DNA of 64,000 nt from positions 1-64,000 of the forward strand of contig JAJYQA010000039.1 of the NCBI GenBank assembly GCA_021794835.1, given 5' to 3'. The position numbers and the translations under genes are program-made. This document shows positions 9,660 to 18,559 of this stretch, in pieces (position 1 is the stretch's first letter; each line of letters starts with the position of its first letter). Source of the DNA: Actinomycetes bacterium (lineage in GTDB: Bacteria; Actinomycetota; Aquicultoria; Aquicultorales; Aquicultoraceae). Under the pieces are notes generated by a model that worked only from the letters and a program-made list of their open reading frames with translations, was not told the origin of the DNA and did no database searches.

Positions 9660-9763
9660 ACGGAGTACGGAAAACGCTATGCTTACCAAATTCCTACTGC
9701 TTTTCACGAGCTGTCTTTAAAACAACTTCATTAGGGTATAGATGAGCAATAGGGGTGTTTTAT

Positions 9764-9922
9764 ATGCTGGGGTTTCTGTGGGCAATTATCCTCATCTTGT
9801 TAGCTTTATGGGTATTAGGCCTCATATTTAAAATAGCCGGAGCTTTTATCCATATCCTTTTAATTATTGCAATCGTTCTAGTAATTACTAACCTCATTTT
9901 TGGTATGTTTAGAAGAGGTTAG
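9764..9922 (+). CDS. 52-aa lmo0937-like small membrane protein
   Basis: MLGFLWAIILILLALWVLGLIFKIAGAFIHILLIIAIVLVITNLIFGMFRRG*; composition/pattern of the lmo0937/DUF5670 type; below ORF-track size cutoff. Confidence 0.7.
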   Translation: MLGFLWAIILILLALWVLGLIFKIAGAFIHILLIIAIVLVITNLIFGMFRRG

Positions 9923-9988
9923 TAAAAAATTCAAGGTAAATTATTCACTAAACTATTGACACTTTTACCGCTAGTATTACAATAGAAA

Positions 9989-10052
9989 AAGCCCCAGGTA
10001 GAGCTGCGAAAGTTTACCATGCCTCTTTTAAAGCTTCCCTGGGGTTTTTCCT
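9989..10052 (+). terminator. Hairpin with U-tract
   Basis: AAGCCCCAGG...CCCTGGGGTTTTTCC, with internal pairing. Confidence 0.55.
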
Positions 10053-10170
10053 TTTTCGAAACAATAATCATTAATTTATTGATAGCTAACGCCTGAAATC
10101 AGCGGCAAGCACTTACAAGCGTATAGCGTCATCAATGCACACACGGGTGGCTGTCTGACTAAGTGAATTG

Positions 10171-10419
10171 TTATGTTCCTGTTCTGACATTTACGCCGTT
10201 TGCATACAGAAATTCAGGGTCGATATCTAGCTGGTTCGCCCATTCGATGCTGTCAAATTTCACTGTTACAGAGTTAAATAAGGAAATATCTTTAAGCTCA
10301 GAGAATTTGCCCATATTTAGGTATGGAGTTACATCGAAGATTTTTTCTTCACCGTTTGAGAACTCTAATAATAGCTTATAGCCCGCTAATGGTTTTACGC
10401 TTTTGACTGCTGGATACAT
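10171..10419 (-). CDS. DUF2442 domain protein
   Basis: AVKSVKPLAGYKLLLEFSNGEEKIFDVTPYLNMGKFSELKD.. typical of DUF2442. Confidence 0.85.
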   Translation of the reverse strand: MYPAVKSVKPLAGYKLLLEFSNGEEKIFDVTPYLNMGKFSELKDISLFNSVTVKFDSIEWANQLDIDPEFLYANGVNVRTGT

Positions 10420-10437
10420 ATTATCTAATCTCCTATT

Positions 10438-10647
10438 TCAGCGGCTCAATTGGGAAAGGTGGCCGCCATTCGAGGCTAGCTCCCAATCTGCCAATAACTC
10501 TTCCCTGTGTATCTCAACCCATGCCAAAACCAGCTTTGTTTGCTTTGGAGGTAAATTGCCAGCCGACACATCACAAGTTGTAATATCTATTATGGACATG
10601 AAACCTTGATAATAACCATTACTGTTTATTGCCCTAAACTCACTCAA
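10438..10647 (-). CDS. DUF4160-like protein (C-terminal half of family only)
   Basis: LPPKQTKLVLAWVEIHREELLADWELASNGG matches C-terminal region of DUF4160; paired with DUF2442 gene. Confidence 0.65.
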   Translation of the reverse strand: MSEFRAINSNGYYQGFMSIIDITTCDVSAGNLPPKQTKLVLAWVEIHREELLADWELASNGGHLSQLSR

Positions 10648-10676
10648 CTTTAGCGAGTGTAATTTTGCTCTGAACG

Positions 10677-11024
10677 TTACCTGGTATTTGGCACTCCCTC
10701 CGGTTCTATGAGGAGGGCTTTGTATCCATCAATAGAAGATGGCTTATGCTCGACTCCTTTCGGAATGACAATCATCTCCCCAGCGTGAACTTCCACCTCT
10801 TGATCACGGAAGTTCATTGCAAGAGCACCTTCTAAGATAATGAACATCTCGTCTGTTCCAGAATGGCTATGCCGAACAAAGTCACCTTTGAATTTGACGA
10901 TTTTAAAATCGTAGTCGCTCATCTTTGCAATCAACCCTACTGCGTAGTCGCCATTAGGCAGTTTTCCAAACTTTTCCGAAAGGTTGATTTTCTCTAATTT
11001 CTCATGACGTCTTATACGGTTCAA
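10677..11024 (-). CDS. Cupin-domain protein
   Basis: VRHSHSGTDEMFIILEGALAMNFRDQEVEVHAGEMIVIPKGVEHKP cupin motifs. Confidence 0.9.
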   Translation of the reverse strand: MNRIRRHEKLEKINLSEKFGKLPNGDYAVGLIAKMSDYDFKIVKFKGDFVRHSHSGTDEMFIILEGALAMNFRDQEVEVHAGEMIVIPKGVEHKPSSIDGYKALLIEPEGVPNTR

Positions 11025-11110
11025 TACAGCCCTCCTTTCAACAATCTTATTTCACGCAAAATACATCGGCAAGATCGCATGTCCCTAAATCAAGGATCAG
11101 ACGCAAACGA

Positions 11111-11240
11111 ACACTTCTACTGGCAATAATAGCGTAGAACAAACTAATAAGCCTACGGCAATTGTGGAGCTGGAGTTCGAATCCTTTCTCTTCCCCCGAC
11201 ATCGCCATAACGCAAAAATGGCTTGTCAAAGCCATAATTC
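11111..11240. repeat. tRNA-like relic repeat, copy A
   Basis: Collinear with 11951..12080; contains GAGTTCGAATCCTTTC and AATGGCTTGTCAAAGCCAT. Confidence 0.55.
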
Positions 11241-11364
11241 GGGGTAAAAAAAGTTGCTGCCCCAAGTGGACTTTATTCAAACCTTGAGTTGTTGGAGAAG
11301 CTGGCGGTATATGTTGCTGAAATGCATGTATAACATAGTGGACTAAATTATAGCAAGATCAGAA

Positions 11365-11676
11365 TTAACGCCTTTTATTTCTTCTCCATAACTTCCTAAG
11401 ATCTCTTTTCCCATGAACAAGCGCTAATATAATAATGCGTGCTTCTTCTACATTATAGATTATGCGGTACTCCCTAACTAAAAGTTCACGAATACTTGGA
11501 TTATCAAGTTCTGGGACAGTGCGCCCTCTTTGAGGAAATCTATTAAGCGTGCGAGCTGTATCTAAAACTTCTTGTATAAATGCAGCAGCATAAAAAGCAG
11601 AATCTTTTACGATATAATCGGCAAGTGCTTCAAGATCGGCTACGGCTTCCGCAGACCAGACTACTTTTCGAGCCAT
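11365..11676 (-). CDS. Type II TA toxin, RelE/ParE family
   Basis: VVWSAEAVADLEALADYIVKDSAFYAAAFIQEVLDTARTLNRFPQRGRTVPE..IRELLVREYRIIYNVEEARIIILALVHGKRDL. Confidence 0.93.
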   Translation of the reverse strand: MARKVVWSAEAVADLEALADYIVKDSAFYAAAFIQEVLDTARTLNRFPQRGRTVPELDNPSIRELLVREYRIIYNVEEARIIILALVHGKRDLRKLWRRNKRR

Positions 11677-11849
11677 TTCGACATCCGAGCTTCAACTTCA
11701 TGCTGTGTATAAACACGCCCCTCTTCTGCATCATCTAAACCACGTTCGATTTTTTGCAGAACGTATAGATGGTATTGGATATCCTCTATAGTACAATCGT
11801 CCGGTAAACGTGATAGAAGCTCGCTAACTTCTTTTTTTGCCGGTTGCAT
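11661..11849 (-). CDS. Cognate antitoxin (start MQPAKKEV)
   Basis: Overlaps toxin start; ends GLDDAEEGRVYTQHEVEARMSKWLEK, typical of antitoxins paired with ParE/RelE. Confidence 0.85.
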   Translation of the reverse strand: MQPAKKEVSELLSRLPDDCTIEDIQYHLYVLQKIERGLDDAEEGRVYTQHEVEARMSKWLEK

Positions 11850-11950
11850 ACCTGTATTCCTCCTTGCGTAGATTATATCACATAAAATCATACTATCAGG
11901 CTAGCTGAATTAGAGATTATTATCTTGGCATGGTTTAATCAGTCACTATA

Positions 11951-12080
11951 CAAGCTTTCTACTAGTAGTAATAGCATAAGAATAACAAGAAAGCATACGA
12001 TTGCAAAATTGGTGACAGTTCGAATCCTTCCCTGGTTCAAAATTTAGGCAATAAAAAATGGCTTGTCAAAGCCATTTTTT
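11951..12080. repeat. tRNA-like relic repeat, copy B
   Basis: Collinear with 11111..11240; contains CAGTTCGAATCCTTCC and AATGGCTTGTCAAAGCCAT. Confidence 0.55.
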
Positions 12081-12082
12081 GA
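12045..12082 (-). terminator. Terminator downstream of tRNA-Gln (bidirectional)
   Basis: AAAAATGGCTTtgacAAGCCATTTTTTATT. Confidence 0.8.
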
Positions 12083-12096
12083 ATAGGGACTGTTTG

Positions 12097-12167
12097 CTGG
12101 GAGAGAAGGATTCGAACCCTCACAAACGGATCCAGAGTCCGTTGTCCTACCGTTAGACGATCTCCCA
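12097..12167 (-). tRNA. tRNA-Gln (anticodon CTG)
   Basis: TGGGAGATCGTCTAACGGTAGGACAACGGACTCTGGATCCGTTTGTGAGGGTTCGAATCCTTCTCTCCCAG; acceptor TGGGAGA/TCTCCCA. Confidence 0.95.
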
Positions 12168-12253
12168 ACGCAAATCCAGCTTAATTCCGATACCTCGGAA
12201 TTAACAGAGAAATATTATCATGAAATGCTACCGCGTTCAAGATATCCCGAGCC

Positions 12254-13687
12254 CTAATCGCTTGCCATATCGATTATGTGAATAGCCTCCCCTAGCCGCT
12301 CAACTGTGGTATCGCGGCCGAGAAGCTCAATGGTCTCAAACAACGGTGGGCTTACGGTGCGCCCAGTTACAGCAACCCTTACCGGCTGAAATACCAACTT
12401 CGGCTTTAGTCCCGTCTGCTCAACCAGCGCACGAAGCCGTTTTTCGATCTCGTCCGAGTAAAAATCGAAGGAGCCCGAGAGTGTCTCTAATACTTTTTGC
12501 AGTATTTCCGGTACGCCTTCTTTTTTTAGCACTTTTTCTACAGCCTCAGGCTGGTATTCAAATCGGTGGAAAAAAAAGCCGCTTAAGCCCACAATGCCGC
12601 TAAGCTTCGTCAGCCTCTCCTGGGTAACTTCGGCAAGCCTCCGGTACCAGCCGTCATCATACATCTCAAGGGCAAAGCCGGCGTTTTTCAGAAACGGCTT
12701 TAAAAGCAAGGCAAGCTCATCGTCAGATAGCTCTCTTATGTAGACGCCGTTCATCCACTCCAGTTTTGCCGGGTCAAAAACTGCGGGAGACTTGCCAACT
12801 CCCGCAAGGTTAAACTTCTGAATAAGCTCGTCCAGACCAAATATGGTTTGGTCCCCATATCCCCACCCCAGAAGTGCAAGGTAATTGATCAAAGCCTTGG
12901 GTAGATAACCCTCGTCCTGGTATGTTTCAACTGCGGTTGCCCCGTGTCTCTTACTTAGACGGGTTTTATCTGGGCCTAGTATCATTGGAAGATGAGCAAA
13001 CTCCGGAATTTTATATCCAAGCGCCCGGTAAAGAAGAATTTGGCGCGGGGTATTAGAAAGGTGATCGTCACCCCGGATAACATGCGTAATATTCATATCG
13101 TAATCGTCCACGACAACGGCGAAGTTATAGGTCGGGATACCATCGGCCCGCACCATAATAAAGTCATCCAGATTTGCGTTTTCAAAAATGACCTGGCCTT
13201 TAACTAGATCATCGACTACGGTTTCGCCTTCATTTGGGCAGTAAAAACGGATGACCGGCTTTTTTCCCTCAAGCTCGCAGGTCAGCTTCTCCTGGTCGGT
13301 TAAGGTAAGACAGCGGCGGTCATACTTCCACGTCTCTTTCTTCTCCAGGGCAGCTTTTCTTCTCTCCTCAAGCTCCTCGGGCGTACAGTAGCATTTATAA
13401 GCCTTTCCAGAGTTAAGAAGCCTCTCCGCTTCCTCGTGATATCGGTCAAGTTTATCCATTTGCCTAAACGGGCCTTCATCCCAGTTAAGTCCAAGCCAGC
13501 GCATGGACTCTATAATGGCCTGAATCGCCTCTTCGGTAGATCGTGAGCGGTCGGTATCCTCAATCCGCAAAATAAAAACGCCACCGTGATGGCGTGAAAA
13601 AAGCCAATTAAACAGTGCGGTCCGTGCCCCACCGATATGCAGGTATCCGGTTGGGCTTGGCGCAAAGCGTACCCTTATTTTATCCAT
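12254..13687 (-). CDS. gltX: Glutamyl-tRNA synthetase
   Basis: RFAPSPTGYLHIGGARTALFNWLF and KLSKRHGATAV signatures. Confidence 0.98.
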   Translation of the reverse strand: MDKIRVRFAPSPTGYLHIGGARTALFNWLFSRHHGGVFILRIEDTDRSRSTEEAIQAIIESMRWLGLNWDEGPFRQMDKLDRYHEEAERLLNSGKAYKCYCTPEELEERRKAALEKKETWKYDRRCLTLTDQEKLTCELEGKKPVIRFYCPNEGETVVDDLVKGQVIFENANLDDFIMVRADGIPTYNFAVVVDDYDMNITHVIRGDDHLSNTPRQILLYRALGYKIPEFAHLPMILGPDKTRLSKRHGATAVETYQDEGYLPKALINYLALLGWGYGDQTIFGLDELIQKFNLAGVGKSPAVFDPAKLEWMNGVYIRELSDDELALLLKPFLKNAGFALEMYDDGWYRRLAEVTQERLTKLSGIVGLSGFFFHRFEYQPEAVEKVLKKEGVPEILQKVLETLSGSFDFYSDEIEKRLRALVEQTGLKPKLVFQPVRVAVTGRTVSPPLFETIELLGRDTTVERLGEAIHIIDMASD

Positions 13688-13700
13688 CTAGCCTCCAGAG

Positions 13701-14123
13701 TTAACTTTTATTACTTTTAACGTGCTGCCGCTCCATCATATCCGCCAGCGTTAGCGAACGCAAAATATTATTTGTTGATTCTTGTATTTCTTTCCAAACA
13801 TCGTAAGTGGCACACTTTTTAACTCGTGGACAAACATCCGGCGAGTCCAGGCAATCTACGGGAGATGTTCTCTCCAAAGACTGCATAATCTCCAGGAGAT
13901 TAATCTTGCTCGGGTGCCTTGTCAAGGTGTACCCGCCTCCCGCACCGCGAATGCTCCTGATGAGGCCCACTGCCTTTAAGGGCGGGATTAACTGCTCCAG
14001 GTATTTGACAGAAATTTCTTGCCTTTGGGCCATATCCTTTAGCGAGACAGGCCCTTTCCCATAGTTCAGCGCGATATCAAGCATTGCCCTTGTGCCATAA
14101 CGACCCCTGGTCGACATCTTCAT
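13701..14123 (-). CDS. Rrf2/IscR family transcriptional regulator
   Basis: MKMSTRGRYGTRAMLDIALNYG..; C-x5-C-x5-C (CLDSPDVCPRVKKC) cluster-binding motif. Confidence 0.93.
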   Translation of the reverse strand: MKMSTRGRYGTRAMLDIALNYGKGPVSLKDMAQRQEISVKYLEQLIPPLKAVGLIRSIRGAGGGYTLTRHPSKINLLEIMQSLERTSPVDCLDSPDVCPRVKKCATYDVWKEIQESTNNILRSLTLADMMERQHVKSNKS

Positions 14124-14470
14124 ATAAAATCCCCCAATTTAAATCCTAGACCAAAAATCTGTCCGTAGTATTTAGAATATTACTTAGGCAAGTAATTATG
14201 AATCAATAACTTGAAAAATTTATACTTGACAACAACTGCTACTTGCCGTTAGAATTCCTAGTAATACAATAGGATTTTCTCTATATATAAGTCAACCCAA
14301 TACCATTATTCATTCTATAAAATAAGGCACACGGTATTTATACAATCTTTGGGAGGAAGATGGCTCGTATTTCTTTGGTTAACTTATAGTCGAAGACCCC
14401 TTCAGAGCTCAAAACGAAGCGCCATGTGCTCAAGAATAGCTAAGGAAGCCGTCTTCCTTCCAATTTTCGA

Positions 14471-14815
14471 CTACAGTTCCAGCTCGCGCCCGTAGTCATC
14501 TGCCAGGCGATGGTTATCGTCTTCGTTATTGTAGCCAAATGCAATCTCTAAAACGCGGGCGGGTTGTTCGCCAACAGATATCAGCCTGTGTACGGTGCCA
14601 GATGGGATAAAGAATTCCTCGCCTATTTTTGCGTCATGAAGCTCCTCGCCTATTTGAACCCTTACGCCGTCGTCCAAAACAACCCAGGCATCGGAGCGTA
14701 AGTTATGCCAGTGAAGGCTTGTCTCCTGGTTCGGGTGTAGAATTAGGAGTTTTACAGAACAGGTCTTGTTGTGGGCGTATTGCTTGTAAAACCCCCACGG
14801 CTTTTCTACTTTCAT
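14471..14815 (-). CDS. Phosphomannose isomerase type II-like cupin
   Basis: EKPWGFYKQY..CSVKLLILHPNQETSLHWHNLRSDAWVVLDDGVRVQIGEE..FFIPSGTVHRL. Confidence 0.85.
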   Translation of the reverse strand: MKVEKPWGFYKQYAHNKTCSVKLLILHPNQETSLHWHNLRSDAWVVLDDGVRVQIGEELHDAKIGEEFFIPSGTVHRLISVGEQPARVLEIAFGYNNEDDNHRLADDYGRELEL

Positions 14816-14865
14816 AAACTATCACCAGTAACATCTAATCACTTATGATTATTAGGTGCAAGCGT

Positions 14866-15327
14866 CTAGATTGACTTGATTAGATTGGCCATCTCTATTG
14901 CCGCCACTGCAGACTGCCATCCCTTGTTACCGTTCTTGGTCCCCGCACGTTCGATAGCCTGTTCAATATTGTCGGTGGTTACTACTCCAAAGATAACAGG
15001 TACACCATAGTCTAGATTTACCTTGGCGACGCCTTTTGCTACTTCGCCGGCAACGTAATCGAAGTGGGGAGTTGAGCCCCGGATTACCGCACCAAGACAG
15101 ATAACGGCATCATATCGTCCGCTCTCGGCCATTTTCCTTGCGACCAGCGGAATCTCAAAAGAGCCCGGCGCCCAGGCAATATGGACCGCATCTTCGTCAG
15201 TCCCATGTCTCTTCAACGCATCCAGGGCCCCGTCAAGAAGCCTTGTCCCGATGAATTCGTTGAAGCGGCTTACTACTATTCCAAATTTTAAATCCTTTGC
15301 AATTAGATTACCCTCAAAGGTTTGCAT
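14866..15327 (-). CDS. ribH: 6,7-dimethyl-8-ribityllumazine synthase
   Basis: [49 protein letters not shown]. Confidence 0.97.
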   Translation of the reverse strand: MQTFEGNLIAKDLKFGIVVSRFNEFIGTRLLDGALDALKRHGTDEDAVHIAWAPGSFEIPLVARKMAESGRYDAVICLGAVIRGSTPHFDYVAGEVAKGVAKVNLDYGVPVIFGVVTTDNIEQAIERAGTKNGNKGWQSAVAAIEMANLIKSI

Positions 15328-15372
15328 TAAATAACCTCCTGATCGCTTATTTATTAAGCATATATTTTGCCC

Positions 15373-16608
15373 TTATCTGGACCCTGGACCCTGGACCCTG
15401 GACCCTAGTAAGTCACTTAATAGGTGATCCATCTTCTCTCTTTTTGTCTGTAGGTAATGGATATTATAATCGGTGGGCTTCACTTCCAAAGGAACCCTCT
15501 CGACAACTTTTAAACCATAGCCTTCAAGCCCGATTATTTTTTTGGGATTGTTCGTCATAAGCCTAATTGAGCTTAAGCCCAAATCGGCAAGTATCTGCGC
15601 ACCCATACCGTAGTCTCTTAAGTCAACCGGAAAACCAAGATCAGTATTTGCCTGTACCGTATCGCGGCCGTTCTCCTGAAGCTCGTAGGCACGAAGCTTA
15701 TTTAAGAGACCGATGCCGCGTCCTTCATGCCCCAGGATATAAAGAAGAACGCCCCTGCCTTCTTGCTCAATCATCCTTAAAGCAATCTCAAGCTGGTCTC
15801 CGCAATCGCAGCGAAGTGAATGGAAGATATCGCCCGTTAGACACTCAGAATGGACCCTTACAAGCACATTTTTCTTCCCACCGACATCACCTTTAACGAG
15901 TGCAAAGTACTCCTTACCGTCAAGCTTGCAGCGATAGCCAATAGCCTTAAAGATACCGAAGTTGGTTGGAAGACTTACTTCCGCAATACGCTCAACCAAC
16001 TTCTCGTTCTTTCGCCTATATCTAATTAAATCAGCGACGCTTATTAATTTTAGGCCAAACTTCTTCGAGACCTCTCGAAGTTGAGGAAGACGCGCCATGG
16101 TGCCGTCTTCGTTCATAATCTCGCAGATAACACCGGCCGGAAAAAGCCCGGCCAGCTTGGCAAGATCAACGGCGGCCTCAGTGTGGCCGGCCCTTTCTAA
16201 GACACCGCCCCTTTTGGCACGAAGCGGAAAGACGTGACCCGGCATCGAGATATCCCCAGGTTTACTATTTGGATCGACAACTGTCTGGATTGTTACCGCC
16301 CTGTCCATCGCCGATATACCGGTCGTAATTTTACCTTTTGCACCAATCGAGACGGTAAATGCCGTACCCTGCTCAGATGTGTTATTATGCACCATTGCAG
16401 GTATCCCCAGCTCATCAAGCCGCTCGGAGGTGCAGGGCATACAGATTAGCCCACGACCGTTTTTGGCCATGAAATTCACTGCCTCCGGGGTGACCTTCTC
16501 GGCGGCCATAATGAAGTCACCCTCATTTTCTCTATCTTCATCGTCTACCACAATGATTAGCTTCCCATCACGTAAGTCTTGTATGGCTTCCTCGATACTG
16601 TCTAACAT
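15373..16608 (-). CDS. ribBA: Bifunctional DHBP synthase / GTP cyclohydrolase II
   Basis: [18 protein letters not shown] (RibB) and [23 protein letters not shown]...[12 protein letters not shown] (RibA). Confidence 0.97.
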   Translation of the reverse strand: MLDSIEEAIQDLRDGKLIIVVDDEDRENEGDFIMAAEKVTPEAVNFMAKNGRGLICMPCTSERLDELGIPAMVHNNTSEQGTAFTVSIGAKGKITTGISAMDRAVTIQTVVDPNSKPGDISMPGHVFPLRAKRGGVLERAGHTEAAVDLAKLAGLFPAGVICEIMNEDGTMARLPQLREVSKKFGLKLISVADLIRYRRKNEKLVERIAEVSLPTNFGIFKAIGYRCKLDGKEYFALVKGDVGGKKNVLVRVHSECLTGDIFHSLRCDCGDQLEIALRMIEQEGRGVLLYILGHEGRGIGLLNKLRAYELQENGRDTVQANTDLGFPVDLRDYGMGAQILADLGLSSIRLMTNNPKKIIGLEGYGLKVVERVPLEVKPTDYNIHYLQTKREKMDHLLSDLLGSRVQGPGSR

Positions 16609-16632
16609 CTCCCTCTCACCTTTCCCTTCTAA

Positions 16633-16705
16633 AAGCAGCCAAGAGCCAATAAGTAAAAACTTTTACTGTTCGGATTCTTCTCATTGGTTATTTGGCTGCT
16701 CTTAA
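16633..16705. repeat. GCCAATA-type intergenic palindrome (diverged)
   Basis: AAAAGCAGCCAAGAGCCAATAAGTAAAA...CATTGGTTATTTGGCTGCTCTT. Confidence 0.65.
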
Positions 16706-17346
16706 GCGAATCCATGTTCACGGAGTTTATCCATTGTAAGGCCTGAGTCTTTTTCCTTTTCCTTGCTGACGAACTTCTCAACGTACTTGCCGATTAGATC
16801 TGCTTCCAGATTTACCTTATCGCCCGGCTTCTTAAAGCCAAGCGTTGTAACCTTTGCCGTATGAGGGATAATGGATACAGCAACAAAGTCATTTCCGAAA
16901 CCCATAACCGTAAGGCTGATGCCATCGATTGCAATCGATCCCCTATCAATTAAGTAATGGGTAATTGAATCTGGTGCTGATATTTTTATCAAGAGGGCGT
17001 TGCTGTCTTCTTTCTTGGACTTGATTACGCCCACACCATCCACGTGACCCGCGACCATGTGCCCGCCAAGCCTGCTAGACAGAGCCATTGCACGCTCCAA
17101 GTTCACCTTATCACCCTTCTTAAGGTCGTTTAATGCAGTCTTGGTTATAGTCTCCGGCATGACATCAACCGTAAAGCCGGTACCCGACTTGGTTGTCACG
17201 GTAAGACAAATACCGTTTACCGTAACGGAGTCGCCTACCGCAAGCTTAGGCGCAAGTTTCGGGGCCTCAACCTCGACAATAAAGTCTTTTGCCCCTTTTC
17301 TTATGGATTTTATACTTCCAAGGTCTTCAATTATACCTGTGAACAT
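16702..17346 (-). CDS. ribE: Riboflavin synthase alpha subunit
   Basis: MFTGIIEDLGSI; duplicated lumazine-binding domains; VNLERAM..GGHMVAGHVDGVG. Confidence 0.97.
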   Translation of the reverse strand: MFTGIIEDLGSIKSIRKGAKDFIVEVEAPKLAPKLAVGDSVTVNGICLTVTTKSGTGFTVDVMPETITKTALNDLKKGDKVNLERAMALSSRLGGHMVAGHVDGVGVIKSKKEDSNALLIKISAPDSITHYLIDRGSIAIDGISLTVMGFGNDFVAVSIIPHTAKVTTLGFKKPGDKVNLEADLIGKYVEKFVSKEKEKDSGLTMDKLREHGFA

Positions 17347-17408
17347 GCTTTTGCCTCATTCCAGTCCTAAACCCTCGTTCTAGACCTTCATAATCTGATC
17401 TCTGATTT

Positions 17409-18524
17409 CTAATCTCTGGTTTCTGATTTCGGGTATGCTTGGATAAAAATATCCTCGCCAATTTTGCCCACATATCTAACTTTAAGCTCTCTGATTAGGT
17501 CCAAGTTGTCCCCCACAAAATCAACACCCTGCTCGCCTATAATTTTTGGCGCGATAAAGATTAAGAATCTGTCCACCAAACCCGCCTTGACAAACGAGCC
17601 AATAAGCTTACCCCCGCCCTCGACAAGAACGCTTGATAGTTCACGGCTAGCAAGCTCATCAAGTAACGCCTCGATATCAACTTTTTCATTCCATGAGTCG
17701 ATCCCTAGTACCTCAATACCCCTAGACTCCAAGTTCTGGACGTTCTTTTTCGGGGCTGCTGTGGTCGTCGCCACAATCGTTTTTATCTCACTCGCTGTGT
17801 TAGCGATCTTACTATATAGAGGCAACCTCGCTTCAGAGTCGAGGATTACCCGAACCGGATTCTTTGTCCCTTCGCGATCCAGGCGAGTTGTAAGCAGAGG
17901 ATCATCTACCAAGACAGTCCTGATGCCGACCATTATAACATCGCTTTCGTTTCTAAGCTCATGTACGCTTACCCTGGCGGCTTCTCCAGTAATGGCGGTA
18001 GCAGTATCCGGAGCTTCAGCAATTTTTCCATCTAAGCTGATCGCCGCTTTAACTGTTACAAACGGTTTGTTTGTGGTTATGTATTTTATAAATACCTCGT
18101 TTTGCTTTGCGACCTGCTCGGATAGAATACCGTACTCAACTTTGATGCCAGCATCCCTTAATCGCTTAATTCCACCGCCGGCTGTTTTTGGGTTGGGATC
18201 GATCATCCCCACTACCACCTTATTTATACCGGCCTTGATAATCGCTTCCGTACAGGGAGGAGTTTTCCCGTAGTGGTTACATGGCTCAAGTGATACGACC
18301 ATGGTTGCGCCATGCACATCATCGGTTGCACTGTTTAGTGCATTTATCTCTGCGTGCGGTTCTCCTGCTCTTTCATGGTAGCCTTCTGCAATTACTTTGT
18401 CTCCCCTTAAAATCAGCGCGCCCACCATAGGATTGGGGCTTGTCGCCCCCCGCCCTTTCTCGGCAAGTTCAATAGCCCTCTTCATGTGCGATTCATAATA
18501 TGAAAGACCAAAACTACCTATCAT
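17409..18524 (-). CDS. ribD: Diaminohydroxyphosphoribosylaminopyrimidine deaminase / reductase
   Basis: HAEINAL..SLEPCNHYGKTPPCTEAII deaminase motif and RibD C-terminal reductase. Confidence 0.97.
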   Translation of the reverse strand: MIGSFGLSYYESHMKRAIELAEKGRGATSPNPMVGALILRGDKVIAEGYHERAGEPHAEINALNSATDDVHGATMVVSLEPCNHYGKTPPCTEAIIKAGINKVVVGMIDPNPKTAGGGIKRLRDAGIKVEYGILSEQVAKQNEVFIKYITTNKPFVTVKAAISLDGKIAEAPDTATAITGEAARVSVHELRNESDVIMVGIRTVLVDDPLLTTRLDREGTKNPVRVILDSEARLPLYSKIANTASEIKTIVATTTAAPKKNVQNLESRGIEVLGIDSWNEKVDIEALLDELASRELSSVLVEGGGKLIGSFVKAGLVDRFLIFIAPKIIGEQGVDFVGDNLDLIRELKVRYVGKIGEDIFIQAYPKSETRD

Positions 18525-18559
18525 TCCTCAAAAACACCAACGCTATTTAGATTTTCTGG

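Noticed and set aside
9540-9680. c-di-GMP-I (GEMM) riboswitch
   Set aside because: A fragment resembling AAAGCC..GGTCT is present but the GGCAAACC and GACGCAAAGC core elements are absent on either strand.
9420-9707. 95-aa minus-strand ORF
   Set aside because: It covers the structured intergenic hairpins; no domain features.
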